DNA from: Rhodocyclaceae bacterium
Lineage (GTDB): Bacteria > Pseudomonadota > Gammaproteobacteria > Burkholderiales > Rhodocyclaceae
DNA length: 64,000 nt
Assembly: GCA_013426785.1 (NCBI GenBank)
Contig: JACDZI010000005.1
Span: forward strand, 1-64,000
Reading direction: 5' to 3'
In this document: one piece after another, positions 13,326 to 22,132 of the stretch
Layout: each line of letters starts with the position of its first letter
Position numbering within the stretch: the first letter of the stretch is position 1
Program-made: the position numbers and the translations under genes
The notes under the pieces: generated by a model
The model's input: the letters and a program-made list of their open reading frames with translations, nothing else
What the model was told of the DNA's origin: nothing
Databases searched by the model: none

Positions 13326-14240
13326 ATGACGCAACCGACCACCGCCCGCAGCCCATCGCTTCCCATGCCCTCTGCGGTACTGGAGTTGCTTAAACCCATT
13401 ACCTGGTTCCCGCCGATGTGGGCATTTGGCTGCGGCGCTGTTTCCTCGGGCATCCCTGCGGCCGGCAATGGGCTCCTCATCGCCGGGGGTATCTTCCTCG
13501 CTGGTCCCCTGCTGTGTGCGATGAGCCAAGCGGTCAACGACTGGTACGACCGCCACGTCGATGCGATCAACGAACCCAATCGCCCCATCCCCTCCGGACG
13601 CATACCCGGCCAGTGGGGTCTTTACATCGCCATCCTCTGGACCGCGCTTTCCCTGCTCGTCGCCAACCTGCTGGGGCCTTGGGTACTGGGCGCCAGTGCG
13701 CTGGGCGCCTTTCTCGCCTGGGCTTACAGCGCACCACCATTGCGGCTCAAGCAGAATGGCTGGTGGGGCAACCTCGCTTGCGGCGTTTCCTACGAAGGTC
13801 TGGCCTGGATCACCGGTGCGGCCGTAATGATCGGCGGCGCACTGCCCGACTGGCGCATCCTGCTGCTGGCGCTTCTCTACAGCCTCGGCGCCCACGGCAT
13901 CATGACCCTCAACGACTTCAAGTCGGTGGAAGGCGACAAACGCATGGGCGTCTGTTCCCTGCCGGTGCGCCTCGGCGTCGAGCTGGCCGGACAAGTAGCC
14001 TGCGCTGTAATGCTGATTCCCCAGATCATCGTGGTCGCATTGCTGTTTGCCTGGGACTGTCCCTACCATGCCTCCGCGGTCGCCGCAGTCACGGTCGTGC
14101 AGGTGTTCCTGATGCTGCGCCTGCTCAAATCGCCGCGTGAACTCGCCCCCTGGTACAACGGCACCGGCGTCACCCTCTACGTGAGTGGCATGATGGTCAG
14201 CGCCTTCGCCCTACGTGGATTGTTGCAGGTGGCCCAGTGA
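13326..14240 (+). CDS. bchG: Bacteriochlorophyll synthase (esterification)
   Basis: A 304-aa UbiA-family prenyltransferase that esterifies bacteriochlorophyllide a with geranylgeranyl or phytyl diphosphate. The first Asp-rich prenyl-diphosphate motif, VNDWYDRHVDAINEPNRPIP, is at about residues 70-89, the second is TLNDFKSVEGDKRMG, and GLAWITGAAVM is typical of BchG. About eight membrane helices are predicted. The last 4 bp overlap bch2. No Shine-Dalgarno sequence precedes the ATG. It heads the rightward set bchG-bch2-bchP-tspO. Confidence 0.97.
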   Translation: MTQPTTARSPSLPMPSAVLELLKPITWFPPMWAFGCGAVSSGIPAAGNGLLIAGGIFLAGPLLCAMSQAVNDWYDRHVDAINEPNRPIPSGRIPGQWGLYIAILWTALSLLVANLLGPWVLGASALGAFLAWAYSAPPLRLKQNGWWGNLACGVSYEGLAWITGAAVMIGGALPDWRILLLALLYSLGAHGIMTLNDFKSVEGDKRMGVCSLPVRLGVELAGQVACAVMLIPQIIVVALLFAWDCPYHASAVAAVTVVQVFLMLRLLKSPRELAPWYNGTGVTLYVSGMMVSAFALRGLLQVAQ

Positions 14241-15586
14241 ACTTCCTCAACTGGCTCGGTATCTTCCGCCTCGGCCTGGTGCAGATGTCGCTCGGCTCGA
14301 TCGTGGTGCTCACCACCTCGACGATGAACCGTGTCATGGTGGTCGAGTATGCCCTGCCGGCGATGCTTCCCGGTGCTTTGGTGGCGTTGCACTACGCCTT
14401 GCAAATTTTGCGGCCGCGCCTCGGGCACGGCTCTGACACTGGTGGACGGCGCACGCCCTGGATCGTCGGCGGCATGGCCACGCTCGCCGTCGGTGGCATG
14501 CTGGCCGCCATCGCCACCGCCTGGATGGGCACGGACCGCATTCCTGCCATCGCGCTCGCCGTGATCGCCTTCACCCTGATCGGCCTCGGCGTGGGATCGG
14601 CCGGAACATCGCTGCTGGTCCTCTTGGCAAAACGTGTCGATCCCGTCAGGCGCGCCGCGGCGGCAACCGTGGTGTGGATCATGCTGATCGGCGGCTTTGC
14701 CGTCACCGCCGGCACGGCCGGCCACCTGCTCGACCCCTTCTCGCCAGCGCGATTGGTGACCGTAACTGTCACCGTTTCGGTCATCGCCTTCATGGTCTCT
14801 TTGGCGGCCATCTGGGGCGTCGAAGGTACCGCCGTACCCTCCGCCGAGAAAGCTGCCTCCGCCGCAGAAAACAAAGCCGCCTTTCGCGAGGCGCTGTCGC
14901 AGGTCTGGGATGAACCGCACGCACGGCGATTTACGGTGTTCATTTTCGTTTCCATGCTCGCCTACGGCGCGCAGGAACTGATCCTCGATCCCTTCGCCGG
15001 TTCGGTATTCAGCATGACGCCGGGCGAATCCACCAAGCTGTCTGGCATCCAGCACGGTGGAGTATTCATGGGCATGATCCTGGTGGCCATCGCCGTCAGC
15101 GTGATCGGCCGTGGCAAGACCACTTTGCTGCGCGGCTGGACGATTGGCGGCTGCCTCGGCTCGGCACTGATGATCGCCGGCCTGGCGGTTGGCGGCTTTA
15201 TCGGCCAGGACTTTCCCCTGCGGCCGTGGGTATTCGTCCTGGGTGTGGCCAACGGTATCTATGCCATCGCCGCCATCAGCACCATGATGACGCTCGTCGG
15301 TGCTGGCCGTGAATCGCGCGAAGGTGTGCGCATGGGCCTGTGGGGTGCTTCCCAAGCCATCGCTTTCGGCCTGGGCGGTGTGCTCGTGACCGTGGCCAGT
15401 GACCTGGCCCGCTACCTTCTAGGCTCGCCGACACTCTCTTATGCAACGGTATTCAGTGCCCAGGCCATCCTCTTCATCGTGTCGGCGGGACTCGCCACCC
15501 GCATCTATACGAAAAACGGCGAGCCTGCCGGCCTGGCGGCCGCGGCTCCATCCACCATGCATGCTGTCGGAGTAAGCCAATCTTGA
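14237..15586 (+). CDS. PucC-family (BCD) transporter between bchG and bchP (Bch2-like)
   Basis: A 449-aa, about 12-helix membrane protein of the BCD/PucC branch of the major facilitator superfamily, homologous to the lhaA product in this window (both have the N-terminal MNRVMVVEYALPAMLPG-type motif). In other purple bacteria the equivalent gene between bchG and bchP is called ORF428 or bch2, and is thought to help deliver pigment to light-harvesting complexes. The start overlaps bchG by 4 bp (ATGA) and the end overlaps the bchP start. Exact substrate or partner is not known. Confidence 0.88.
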   Translation: MNFLNWLGIFRLGLVQMSLGSIVVLTTSTMNRVMVVEYALPAMLPGALVALHYALQILRPRLGHGSDTGGRRTPWIVGGMATLAVGGMLAAIATAWMGTDRIPAIALAVIAFTLIGLGVGSAGTSLLVLLAKRVDPVRRAAAATVVWIMLIGGFAVTAGTAGHLLDPFSPARLVTVTVTVSVIAFMVSLAAIWGVEGTAVPSAEKAASAAENKAAFREALSQVWDEPHARRFTVFIFVSMLAYGAQELILDPFAGSVFSMTPGESTKLSGIQHGGVFMGMILVAIAVSVIGRGKTTLLRGWTIGGCLGSALMIAGLAVGGFIGQDFPLRPWVFVLGVANGIYAIAAISTMMTLVGAGRESREGVRMGLWGASQAIAFGLGGVLVTVASDLARYLLGSPTLSYATVFSAQAILFIVSAGLATRIYTKNGEPAGLAAAAPSTMHAVGVSQS

Positions 15587-16794
15587 CTACAGAAAACCCA
15601 TTGGAAACCTTCGACGTCGTCGTTGTCGGCGGCGGCCCGGCCGGCACGACCGCCGCCACTGATCTCGCCAAGCGCGGCCACAAGGTGATGCTGCTGGATC
15701 GCCTGGGCCGCATCAAGCCCTGCGGTGGCGCCATCCCCCCGCGCGCGATTCGCGACTTCGACATTCCCGACGAAATCCTGGTCGCCCATATCACCTCGGC
15801 GCGCATGGTTTCGCCCAAGAATGAATGTGTCGACATGCCGATCGACAACGGCTTCGTCGGCATGGTCGACCGCAAGCAGTTCGATCCCTGGCTGCGCGAG
15901 CGTGCGGTGAAAACCGGCGCCGAACTGCGTGGCGGCACCTTCGAAAAATTTGACCGCGACAGCGACGGTACGGCAGTGATCCGCTACCGTGCCAAGGAAG
16001 ACACCGCCGAGGACGCGCCCTTGCGCAGCGTGCGCGCACGCGCCGTGATCGGCGCCGATGGTGCCCGTTCGCATCTGGGCAAACAGGCTGTGCCGGGTTT
16101 CGACAAGATGCGCTACGTCGCCGCCTACCACGAGATCATCGCCATGCCGGAAAACCTGCCGGCCAGCTACGACCATACCCGCTGCGACGTTTATTACCAG
16201 GGTCGTATTTCGCCGGACTTTTACGGCTGGATCTTCCCACACGGCGACACCATCAGCATCGGCACGGGCAGCGCCATCAAGGGCTTCCAACTGCGCAGCG
16301 CCACCGCGCTGCTACGCCAGGTTGCCGGCCTCGAAAACGCCAAGACCCTGCGTTGCGAGGGCGCTCCAATCCCGATGGAACCGCTCAAGTGCTGGGACAA
16401 CGGACGCGATGTCGTCCTGGCCGGCGATGCCGCGGGCGTGGTCGCACCGGCCTCCGGCGAAGGGATCTACTACGCGCTGCTCGGCGGACGCCTGGCGGCC
16501 GACGCCGTCACCGAATTCCTCAAGAGCGGCCAGGCCAGTGCGCTGGGGCAAGCCCGCAAGCGTTTCATGAAGGTGCACGGCCGGGTGTTCTTCATCCTCG
16601 GCATCATGCAGCGCTTCTGGTATTCGAGCGACCGGCTGCGCGAGCACTTCGTCAGCATCTGCAAGGACAAAGATGTCCAAAAGCTGACTTGGGAGTCCTA
16701 CATGAACAAGGAACTGGTGCGCAAGAAACCCATGGCGCACCTGCGCATCTTCTTCAAGGATCTCGCCCACCTCGCCGGATTCCTGAAGCCCTGA
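15583..16794 (+). CDS. bchP: Geranylgeranyl diphosphate/bacteriochlorophyll reductase
   Basis: A 403-aa FAD-dependent reductase that converts the geranylgeranyl tail to phytyl. The N-terminal dinucleotide fold is DVVVVGGGPAGTTAATDLAK, followed by PCGGAIPPRAI, and the FAD-contacting motif VVLAGDAAGVVAPASGEGIYY lies at about residues 268-288; all are typical of BchP/ChlP. Translation seems to begin at a TTG (15583) that overlaps the bch2 stop, with GGAG about 10 bases upstream; an internal TTG at 15601 is possible. The C-terminus ends with a helical region characteristic of the family. Confidence 0.96.
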   Translation: MTTENPLETFDVVVVGGGPAGTTAATDLAKRGHKVMLLDRLGRIKPCGGAIPPRAIRDFDIPDEILVAHITSARMVSPKNECVDMPIDNGFVGMVDRKQFDPWLRERAVKTGAELRGGTFEKFDRDSDGTAVIRYRAKEDTAEDAPLRSVRARAVIGADGARSHLGKQAVPGFDKMRYVAAYHEIIAMPENLPASYDHTRCDVYYQGRISPDFYGWIFPHGDTISIGTGSAIKGFQLRSATALLRQVAGLENAKTLRCEGAPIPMEPLKCWDNGRDVVLAGDAAGVVAPASGEGIYYALLGGRLAADAVTEFLKSGQASALGQARKRFMKVHGRVFFILGIMQRFWYSSDRLREHFVSICKDKDVQKLTWESYMNKELVRKKPMAHLRIFFKDLAHLAGFLKP

Positions 16795-16801
16795 AGCCAT
16801 C

Positions 16802-17287
16802 ATGTCAATCCGTAACCCGCGTGCCCTCACCGTCGCCTCCCTCTTTGCCATTTTCGTTGGCGGGACCGGCGGTGCACTCACCCAGTTGGGCCCGTGGTAC
16901 TACAACCTGCAAAAACCTTGGTGGCAGCCTCCCGATTGGTTATTCGGTCCCGCCTGGACGGTAATTTTCGCCTTTACTGCAGCCGCTGGCTATCGAGCCT
17001 GGCTGGACTCCCGCTATCGCGGGGACCGGATCAAAATTCTCGTCCTGTTTGTCGTCAACTCTCTTCTGAACATCGCTTGGAGTTGGCTGTTCTTCACTAG
17101 CGAGCGTCCCGACTGGGCTTTGATCGAAGTCTCTCTCCTCTGGGTGTCGATCGTCGCCCTGATCCTTGTGATCAGGCGTTTCTCCAAAACGGCGGCCTGG
17201 CTCTTAGCCCCCTATCTTGCATGGGTGTCCTTCGCGTCCTTTCTCAACTGGACGGTCGTGCAACTGAACCAACCCTTCGGCACGTAA
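16802..17287 (+). CDS. tspO: TspO/MBR family tryptophan-rich sensory protein
   Basis: A 161-aa, five-helix outer-membrane/membrane protein of the TspO (CrtK) family. Signature segments are YNLQKPWWQPPDWLFGPAWT at about residues 32-51 and NSLLNIAWSWLFF at about 84-96, both tryptophan-rich and involved in tetrapyrrole binding. In Rhodobacter TspO lies in the photosynthesis gene cluster and negatively regulates pigment genes in response to oxygen by exporting or sensing tetrapyrrole intermediates. It is 7 bp downstream of bchP, so probably co-transcribed. Confidence 0.95.
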   Translation: MSIRNPRALTVASLFAIFVGGTGGALTQLGPWYYNLQKPWWQPPDWLFGPAWTVIFAFTAAAGYRAWLDSRYRGDRIKILVLFVVNSLLNIAWSWLFFTSERPDWALIEVSLLWVSIVALILVIRRFSKTAAWLLAPYLAWVSFASFLNWTVVQLNQPFGT

Positions 17288-17316
17288 TACTACTTATCGA
17301 AACCAGATCGGCGCTT

Positions 17317-18204
17317 TCATCCTGAAGCTGGTGGTGACAGCATGTCGATGATGAACCGTGCAGCGCGTTCCGGCTGTTCCTCATGGAGCACATGCCCGCC
17401 CCTCCAGGCCACGACGCTTGCCTTGGGAAAGTGTTGGGTAATCACCCGCCGCAAGTGTCGCTCCGGTACCCAATGGTCTCGGGTGCCACGCACGAGCGTG
17501 GTCGGAATGGTTATGCCACGCGCTTGTGTCAGCAGGTCAGTCAAATTGGTCGCGGCCATGAAGCCCATCGCCCCACGGACATGCAGTGGATCGCCGAACA
17601 ACCGTGCATAGCGCTTGCGCTGGAGGACGGGGATTTTCGAGCGGGTCGAATCCAGCAAACTGTTCACCAGTCCTTCACGAGTACCCAACGAAGCTAGCCA
17701 GGAGGTAAACAGCGGCGATGTCGCGAGCGGATTCACGAAGGGCGCCATCAGCATCGTGTAGAGATCAGGCGGGGGTACCAGCGACGGGTTGAATCCGACG
17801 ATAGCTCGCGGTGGGTCCTCCCTCTGCCGAAGCGCCCATTGCAGGGCCAGGGCGGCACCGGTCGAATGGCCGACGACCAGCGCGACCGGCGGCAACTCGA
17901 GCGCAGCCAGCAGGTCATCCAGGCGCACGGCGATCTGCGGCAAAGCCAGGTCGGCGAACTCAGCGCCTGCGGTAAAACCATGACCGGGCAGGTCGGGCAC
18001 CACCACCGTCGCCAGCTTCGACAAGTCAGACAGCAGGTCGGCCCACGAATGCGCCGACGATCCGGTGCCATGCAGCAGTAAGATGGCAGGTCCGCTCCCC
18101 GCCACCTGGACATGCCAGCGGATCGGACCCGTGCTCACCGTGCGGCTGAATTCGCGGTGAGGCCAGTCCTGCGGCAGCCCAGCGGGAAGGGAAGATGCGG
18201 TCAT
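17317..18204 (-). CDS. bchO: BchO, alpha/beta-fold hydrolase of the Mg-chelatase locus
   Basis: A 295-aa alpha/beta hydrolase. The oxyanion-hole motif LLLHGTGSSAHSW, nucleophile elbow VVGHSTGAALALQWAL (GHSTG) and the late histidine in WRGGHVLHEEQPERAA form a complete catalytic set. BchO is a conserved photosynthesis-cluster protein annotated as a Mg-chelatase accessory protein; its substrate is unknown. The frame is open to 18387, but ATG 18204 (MTASSLPAGLPQDWPHREFS) gives the family-typical N-terminus. It converges with tspO and marks the edge of the photosynthesis block. Confidence 0.87.
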   Translation of the reverse strand: MTASSLPAGLPQDWPHREFSRTVSTGPIRWHVQVAGSGPAILLLHGTGSSAHSWADLLSDLSKLATVVVPDLPGHGFTAGAEFADLALPQIAVRLDDLLAALELPPVALVVGHSTGAALALQWALRQREDPPRAIVGFNPSLVPPPDLYTMLMAPFVNPLATSPLFTSWLASLGTREGLVNSLLDSTRSKIPVLQRKRYARLFGDPLHVRGAMGFMAATNLTDLLTQARGITIPTTLVRGTRDHWVPERHLRRVITQHFPKASVVAWRGGHVLHEEQPERAARFIIDMLSPPASG

Positions 18205-18236
18205 GTGGCCGGTGGTCGAAATATTGGGGAAATTGT

Positions 18237-18744
18237 AGTACGTACGCAGCCAAAACCTTTGCCTGATTGCCTTGCTGTGCGGCTTGCTGCTACCGGCCCG
18301 CGCCGAAACGGTCACGCAGACGCTGGCTGGCACGACGGTGCAGGCAGACGTTATTGCTTCCGAGCAGTCCACACGCGGAGCCGTCATCCTCGCTCATGGC
18401 TTCATGCGCTCGCGGTGATGCCGGATCTAACCTTCTTCGACTCGCGCGAAAACGCCAAGCTGCTGGTCGAACTGATCGACCAGTTGCAGGCCGGCAAGCT
18501 TGCGCCATCGGTGGATCGCATCGTGCTGGTCGGCTTTTCGGCCGGCGGACTGGCCACCCTGCTGGCAGCCGCAAGTCCGAGCGTCGTCGGTTACGTCGGC
18601 CTCGACAGCTTCGACCGACCCGACCCGGCAACAACCGATCCGCGACGATCTGCTCAACGCTGTCAGCCGCTTCCTTCCGCACAGGGCGCCAGTTCGATCA
18701 CCGCTTCCGCCGGCAGACCCGGCAGCCAAGCGGTGACCGGCTGA
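18237..18744 (+). pseudogene. Remnant of a secreted alpha/beta hydrolase (dienelactone-hydrolase-like)
   Basis: Two frames read as parts of one alpha/beta hydrolase. The first part (about 18237-18418) has a secretion-signal-like LIALLCGLLLPARA and then AVILAHGFMRSR before a TGA. The second part continues from about 18409 in another frame with AVMPDLTFFDSRENAKLLVE and the nucleophile elbow VLVGFSAGGLATL. Around 20 residues that normally join these parts are missing and the frame shifts. No ATG is available for the first part, and after GYVGLDSFDRP the frame loses similarity. The 3' tail overlaps the end of the DUF1850 gene on the other strand. It appears to be a decayed gene. Confidence 0.72.
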
Positions 18745-19043
18745 CAGCGTTCTGCAGCACAGATGATGTAGGGCGGCACATGCGGAGAATGCCGCAAGGC
18801 AACCCGGGGAAGCGGCGGCAAGGCCGGCGTGTAATGCCAGACGCCCTTGTCGAGCCGCGCGCCCTCCGGCGGTTCCATGCCGGCACCGGTGCTGCGGATA
18901 CGGGCTTCCGTCAGTAGCAGGTACTCACCTGCACGCCGGTAATCCTCTTCCCACAGGGTCTTTTCAATCGAATGCGTCCAGCGTAGCGTGACCGCTTCGC
19001 CCAGCGGCGCGATCAGCAGCCCGGCAATCAGGCAGATCGACAT
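18663..19043 (-). CDS. DUF1850 protein of the TAXI-TRAP transporter operon
   Basis: A 126-aa protein with an N-terminal signal or anchor (MSICLIAGLLIAPLGEA) and the DUF1850 signature LRWTHSIEKTLWEEDYR. Genes of this family are nearly always next to TAXI-type TRAP transporters; their function is unknown, but a periplasmic accessory role is plausible. The ATG overlaps the TRAP permease stop by one base (TGATG). The 3' end runs antisense through the decayed hydrolase. Confidence 0.8.
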   Translation of the reverse strand: MSICLIAGLLIAPLGEAVTLRWTHSIEKTLWEEDYRRAGEYLLLTEARIRSTGAGMEPPEGARLDKGVWHYTPALPPLPRVALRHSPHVPPYIICAAERCQPVTAWLPGLPAEAVIELAPCAEGSG

Positions 19044-21127
19044 CAACCTGAAAAGTCGGCGCTGGCAGGACGGCGCGTGCGCCAGAAATGCCAGGAAACA
19101 AAGGCCGCACTCATGGCGAAACCGATCTCGTCGGTGAGCGGGATCGCCGCCACCAACATAAAGGCCGCGGCGGCGGCAAAGATGCGTTCAAAAACATTGA
19201 TCGAGGCACGCAGATAGCCAACCGCTGCCGCACCCCACAGGCAGATCGCCAGCAGCGCCTTGAAGACGATATAGGCCACCGCGCCCCAGCCGGCATCGCC
19301 TTGCAGCATCAGCGCCGGGGTATACACGGCCATGTAGGGCACGACAAAGCCGGCGATGGCGATCTGCGTCGCCTTGAAGCCGATCTTCATCGGCGAATCC
19401 TTGGCGATCGAGGCGGCGGCAAAGGCGGCCAGCGCCACTGGCGGCGTCAGGTCGGCCATGATGCCGAAATAGAAGACAAACATGTGGGAGACGAGCAGCG
19501 GCACGCCCAGCTTGAGCAGCGCCGGCGCGGCGATGGAACTGGTGATGATGTAGTTCGGAATGGTCGGGATGCCCATGCCGAGGATCAGGCAGACGATCAT
19601 GGTCAGGAATAGCGAGAGGAACAGGCTGTGTTCGCCGACCTTGAGGATGAAGCCAGCGAAGGACGAGGCCGCGCCGGTGAGTGTCAGCACGCCGATGATG
19701 ACGCCGACGATGGCGCAGGCCACGCCGACCGGCAGCGCCTGCTTGGCGCCATCGACCAGGGCCTGCCTCATGTTGTGCAACGTCTGGCGGCCGCCCTTGA
19801 CCGAAAAACTGATCGCGACCAGCGCGGCGATGAGGGCAAGGATGGGAGTGATGCCGAACTTGATGAACAGCGAGGCCGTCAGCCCGGTGGCCAGCCAGAA
19901 CACGTAACGGAAAGCGGTCGAGGACATGCGGGCCGCGATGGCTGCGCCGAGGATCAGGATCGCCGTCAGCGCCAGTCCGGTCATGCCGGCGAACATCGGC
20001 GTGAAGCCGTGGAACAGCATCCACACCAGCGCCGCCAGCGGCAGCACCAGATACCAGCTTTCCTTCAATGCCTTCAGGGGATTCGGACACTGGTCTTTCG
20101 GCAGCCCCATCAGCTTGAGACGCCCCGCTTCCAGATGCACCATCCAGAAGGCAGTGAAGTAATAGAGGACAGCCGGAATGACCGCAGCCTTGACGATTTC
20201 GGCGTAGGGCAGGTTGAGCGTCTCGGCCATGATGAAGGCCACGGCACCCATCACCGGCGGCATGATCTGGCCACCCATCGATGCAGTGGCTTCGACCGCC
20301 CCGGCAAACACCGAGGTGTAACCGAAGCGCTTCATCAGCGGGATGGTGAACTGGCCGACCGTCAGCACGTTGGCGACGCCCGAACCGGAGATGGTGCCCA
20401 TCATGCCGCTGGAAATCACCGCCACCTTGGCCGGCCCGCCCTGCGCCTGGCCGACCAGGCCGAGCGCCAGCGCGTTGAACAACCGGATCATGCCGGCATG
20501 TTCGAGGAAGGCGCCGAACAGGATGAACAGGAAGATGTAGGTCGCCGACACCAGCGTGGGGATGCCGAGGATGCCTTCGGTGCCGAGCGCCAGTTGGCTG
20601 ACGATCTGGTCGTAGCCGTAGCCACGGTGGGCGATGGTCTCGGGCAGGTATTGGCCGAACAGGCCGAAGGCGAGGAACAGGCCGCTGACGACGGGCAGGG
20701 CCATGCCGAGGATGCGCCGCGCCGCCTCGAACACCAGCACGACGATGGCGGTGCCGACCACCAGGTCCATGGTGTTGGGATCGCCGGAGCGCTCGATCAG
20801 CTCGACCTCGAACAGCCAGTGATAGGTCGATAGCGCGAACGCCAGCAGCGCCAGTGCCGTGTCGCCAGCGCCGACTTTTGTCAGCCGCTTGCCGTGCTTG
20901 GCGAATGGATAAAGGATGAAAGTCAGCGTCAGCAGGAAGCCGACGTGCAGCGAGCGCGTGGCGATGCTCGACAGCGGGTGGAAGGTGGCCACCACCAGCT
21001 GGTAGGTGGAGAAGGCCAGCGCGATGGCGATGAGGATTTTCAGCGCCCAGCCGCCGAGCCGGCGTTGTACGCCGTGCTCGGAGAAGCTTTCCTCGCCGGG
21101 GGGGGCGGCGGCGGTGGGCGCTGTCAT
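19043..21127 (-). CDS. TRAP transporter permease, fused small and large subunits (TAXI type)
   Basis: A 694-aa membrane protein with about 16-18 helices. The N-terminal part is a four-helix DctQ-like unit, followed by the 12-helix DctM-like permease. The motifs GMMGTISGSGVANVLTVGQF and MGGQIMPPVMGAVAFIMAE are typical of fused TRAP permeases that work with TAXI binding proteins, using Na+ or H+ gradients to import organic acids. It lies between the TAXI binding-protein gene and the DUF1850 gene. Two copies of the dispersed repeat are inside this gene: one encodes KVGAGDTA in the loop near residue 85, the other encodes the extreme C-terminus [10 protein letters not shown]. Confidence 0.93.
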   Translation of the reverse strand: MTAPTAAAPPGEESFSEHGVQRRLGGWALKILIAIALAFSTYQLVVATFHPLSSIATRSLHVGFLLTLTFILYPFAKHGKRLTKVGAGDTALALLAFALSTYHWLFEVELIERSGDPNTMDLVVGTAIVVLVFEAARRILGMALPVVSGLFLAFGLFGQYLPETIAHRGYGYDQIVSQLALGTEGILGIPTLVSATYIFLFILFGAFLEHAGMIRLFNALALGLVGQAQGGPAKVAVISSGMMGTISGSGVANVLTVGQFTIPLMKRFGYTSVFAGAVEATASMGGQIMPPVMGAVAFIMAETLNLPYAEIVKAAVIPAVLYYFTAFWMVHLEAGRLKLMGLPKDQCPNPLKALKESWYLVLPLAALVWMLFHGFTPMFAGMTGLALTAILILGAAIAARMSSTAFRYVFWLATGLTASLFIKFGITPILALIAALVAISFSVKGGRQTLHNMRQALVDGAKQALPVGVACAIVGVIIGVLTLTGAASSFAGFILKVGEHSLFLSLFLTMIVCLILGMGIPTIPNYIITSSIAAPALLKLGVPLLVSHMFVFYFGIMADLTPPVALAAFAAASIAKDSPMKIGFKATQIAIAGFVVPYMAVYTPALMLQGDAGWGAVAYIVFKALLAICLWGAAAVGYLRASINVFERIFAAAAAFMLVAAIPLTDEIGFAMSAAFVSWHFWRTRRPASADFSG
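19051..19075 (+). repeat. Dispersed repeat, copy 1
   Basis: One mismatch in the core (GGCAGGAC instead of GGCGGGAC). Lies antisense in the last codons of the TRAP permease gene, giving the C-terminal peptide RRPASADF. Confidence 0.85.
20855..20879 (-). repeat. Dispersed repeat, copy 2
   Basis: Two mismatches, both in the GGGAC part (reads GACAC). Read in frame by the TRAP permease as KVGAGDTA at a loop before a membrane helix. Confidence 0.8.
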
Positions 21128-21137
21128 GTTGCTGGCC

Positions 21138-22082
21138 TTACTTGATCAGGCCAGCTTCCTTGTAGTACTTCTCGGCGCCCGGATGCAGCGGCACCGGCGA
21201 ACCGATGCCAGCCGTCTGCTTGTTGATGGCCTTGGCAGCGGCATGCGCGGCCTGCATCGCATCGAGGTTCTCGAACATGCCCTTGGTCATCTTGTACACC
21301 GTGTCGGTCGACACGCCTTCATGCGTGACCAGATAGTTCTGCACCGTCACGGTCGGCACGTCGGCGGTCTGGCCGTTGTAGGTGTTGGCGGGAATGACGC
21401 CGGTAGTGTAGGCCGCTTCGCCGATCTTGGTCACCACATCGGCCGGGATCGGGATCACCACGATCTTCACCGAAGTCGCCAGGTCGCGCACCGCGGCGAC
21501 GCCGAGGCCTGAGGACAGCAGGGTCGCGTCGAGCTGGCGGTTCTTGATCAGCTCCACCGATTCGGAATAGCCGAGATATTCGACCTTGCCGAGGTCCTTG
21601 TAGCTCATACCGACCGCCTTGAGGATGTCGCGGCTGTTCAACTCGGTGCCGCTCTTCGGCGCGCCGACGGAAACGCGCTTGCCCTTGAGGTCGGCCAGCG
21701 AACTGATGCCGGAATCGGCGGCAGCCAGGAAATGGATGTAGTTCGGGTAGATCGCGGCCAGCGTACGCAACTTTTTCAGCGGCGTCTTGAAGCCGGCTTC
21801 CTCGTTGCCCTTCCAGGCTTCGTTGAAGGTATCGCCCAGCGAGAAGGCCACTTCGCCACGGCCGGCCTGCAGCAGGTTGAGGTTTTCCGCGCTGGCCTTG
21901 GTGGCCTGCACCGAAGTCTTGGCGTCAGGGAGCACCTTGCCGTAGATCTGCGTCAGCGCGACGCCGAGCGGGTAATACACGCCGCTGGTGCCGCCAGTCA
22001 GCACGTTGATGAATTCGGCCGCATGGCTGGCGGAAACGCTGCCTGCCAGCAGGCCGGCGACCAACAATGAACGTAATTTCAT
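21138..22082 (-). CDS. TAXI-family TRAP transporter solute-binding protein
   Basis: A 314-aa periplasmic binding protein with a cleavable signal peptide (MKLRSLLVAGLLAGSVSASH, cleavage after HAA). The mature start FINVLTGGTSGVYYPLGVAL is the classic TAXI signature, and KGKRVSVGAPKSGTELNSR is also typical. The frame extends to 22136, but ATG 22082 has a strong ribosome binding site (GAGGAG) and gives a proper signal peptide. The partner permease begins 10 bp downstream. Substrate is not evident; adjacency to gcdH hints at a dicarboxylate such as glutarate. Confidence 0.93.
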   Translation of the reverse strand: MKLRSLLVAGLLAGSVSASHAAEFINVLTGGTSGVYYPLGVALTQIYGKVLPDAKTSVQATKASAENLNLLQAGRGEVAFSLGDTFNEAWKGNEEAGFKTPLKKLRTLAAIYPNYIHFLAAADSGISSLADLKGKRVSVGAPKSGTELNSRDILKAVGMSYKDLGKVEYLGYSESVELIKNRQLDATLLSSGLGVAAVRDLATSVKIVVIPIPADVVTKIGEAAYTTGVIPANTYNGQTADVPTVTVQNYLVTHEGVSTDTVYKMTKGMFENLDAMQAAHAAAKAINKQTAGIGSPVPLHPGAEKYYKEAGLIK

Positions 22083-22132
22083 GTTTGCAGCTCCTCGGAG
22101 TGGGTGGAAAAGCGGGTGTTCGATTGTATCCA

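Noticed and set aside
13190-13603. N-terminal extension of bchF into bchG
   Set aside because: The frame is open, but the extra residues lack similarity to BchF and run antisense through bchG; GTG 13189 gives the normal protein length.
14177-15355. Long open frame (392 codons) antisense to bch2
   Set aside because: Composition is Gly/His/Asp-rich without any family signature; a typical shadow of a GC-rich gene. The same applies to long antisense frames over bchB (10235-11371), bchN (11469-12650), the TRAP permease (19628-20833), gcdH (22067-23350), the SDR gene (23326-24195), flgI (57236-58138) and flgF (59619-60389).
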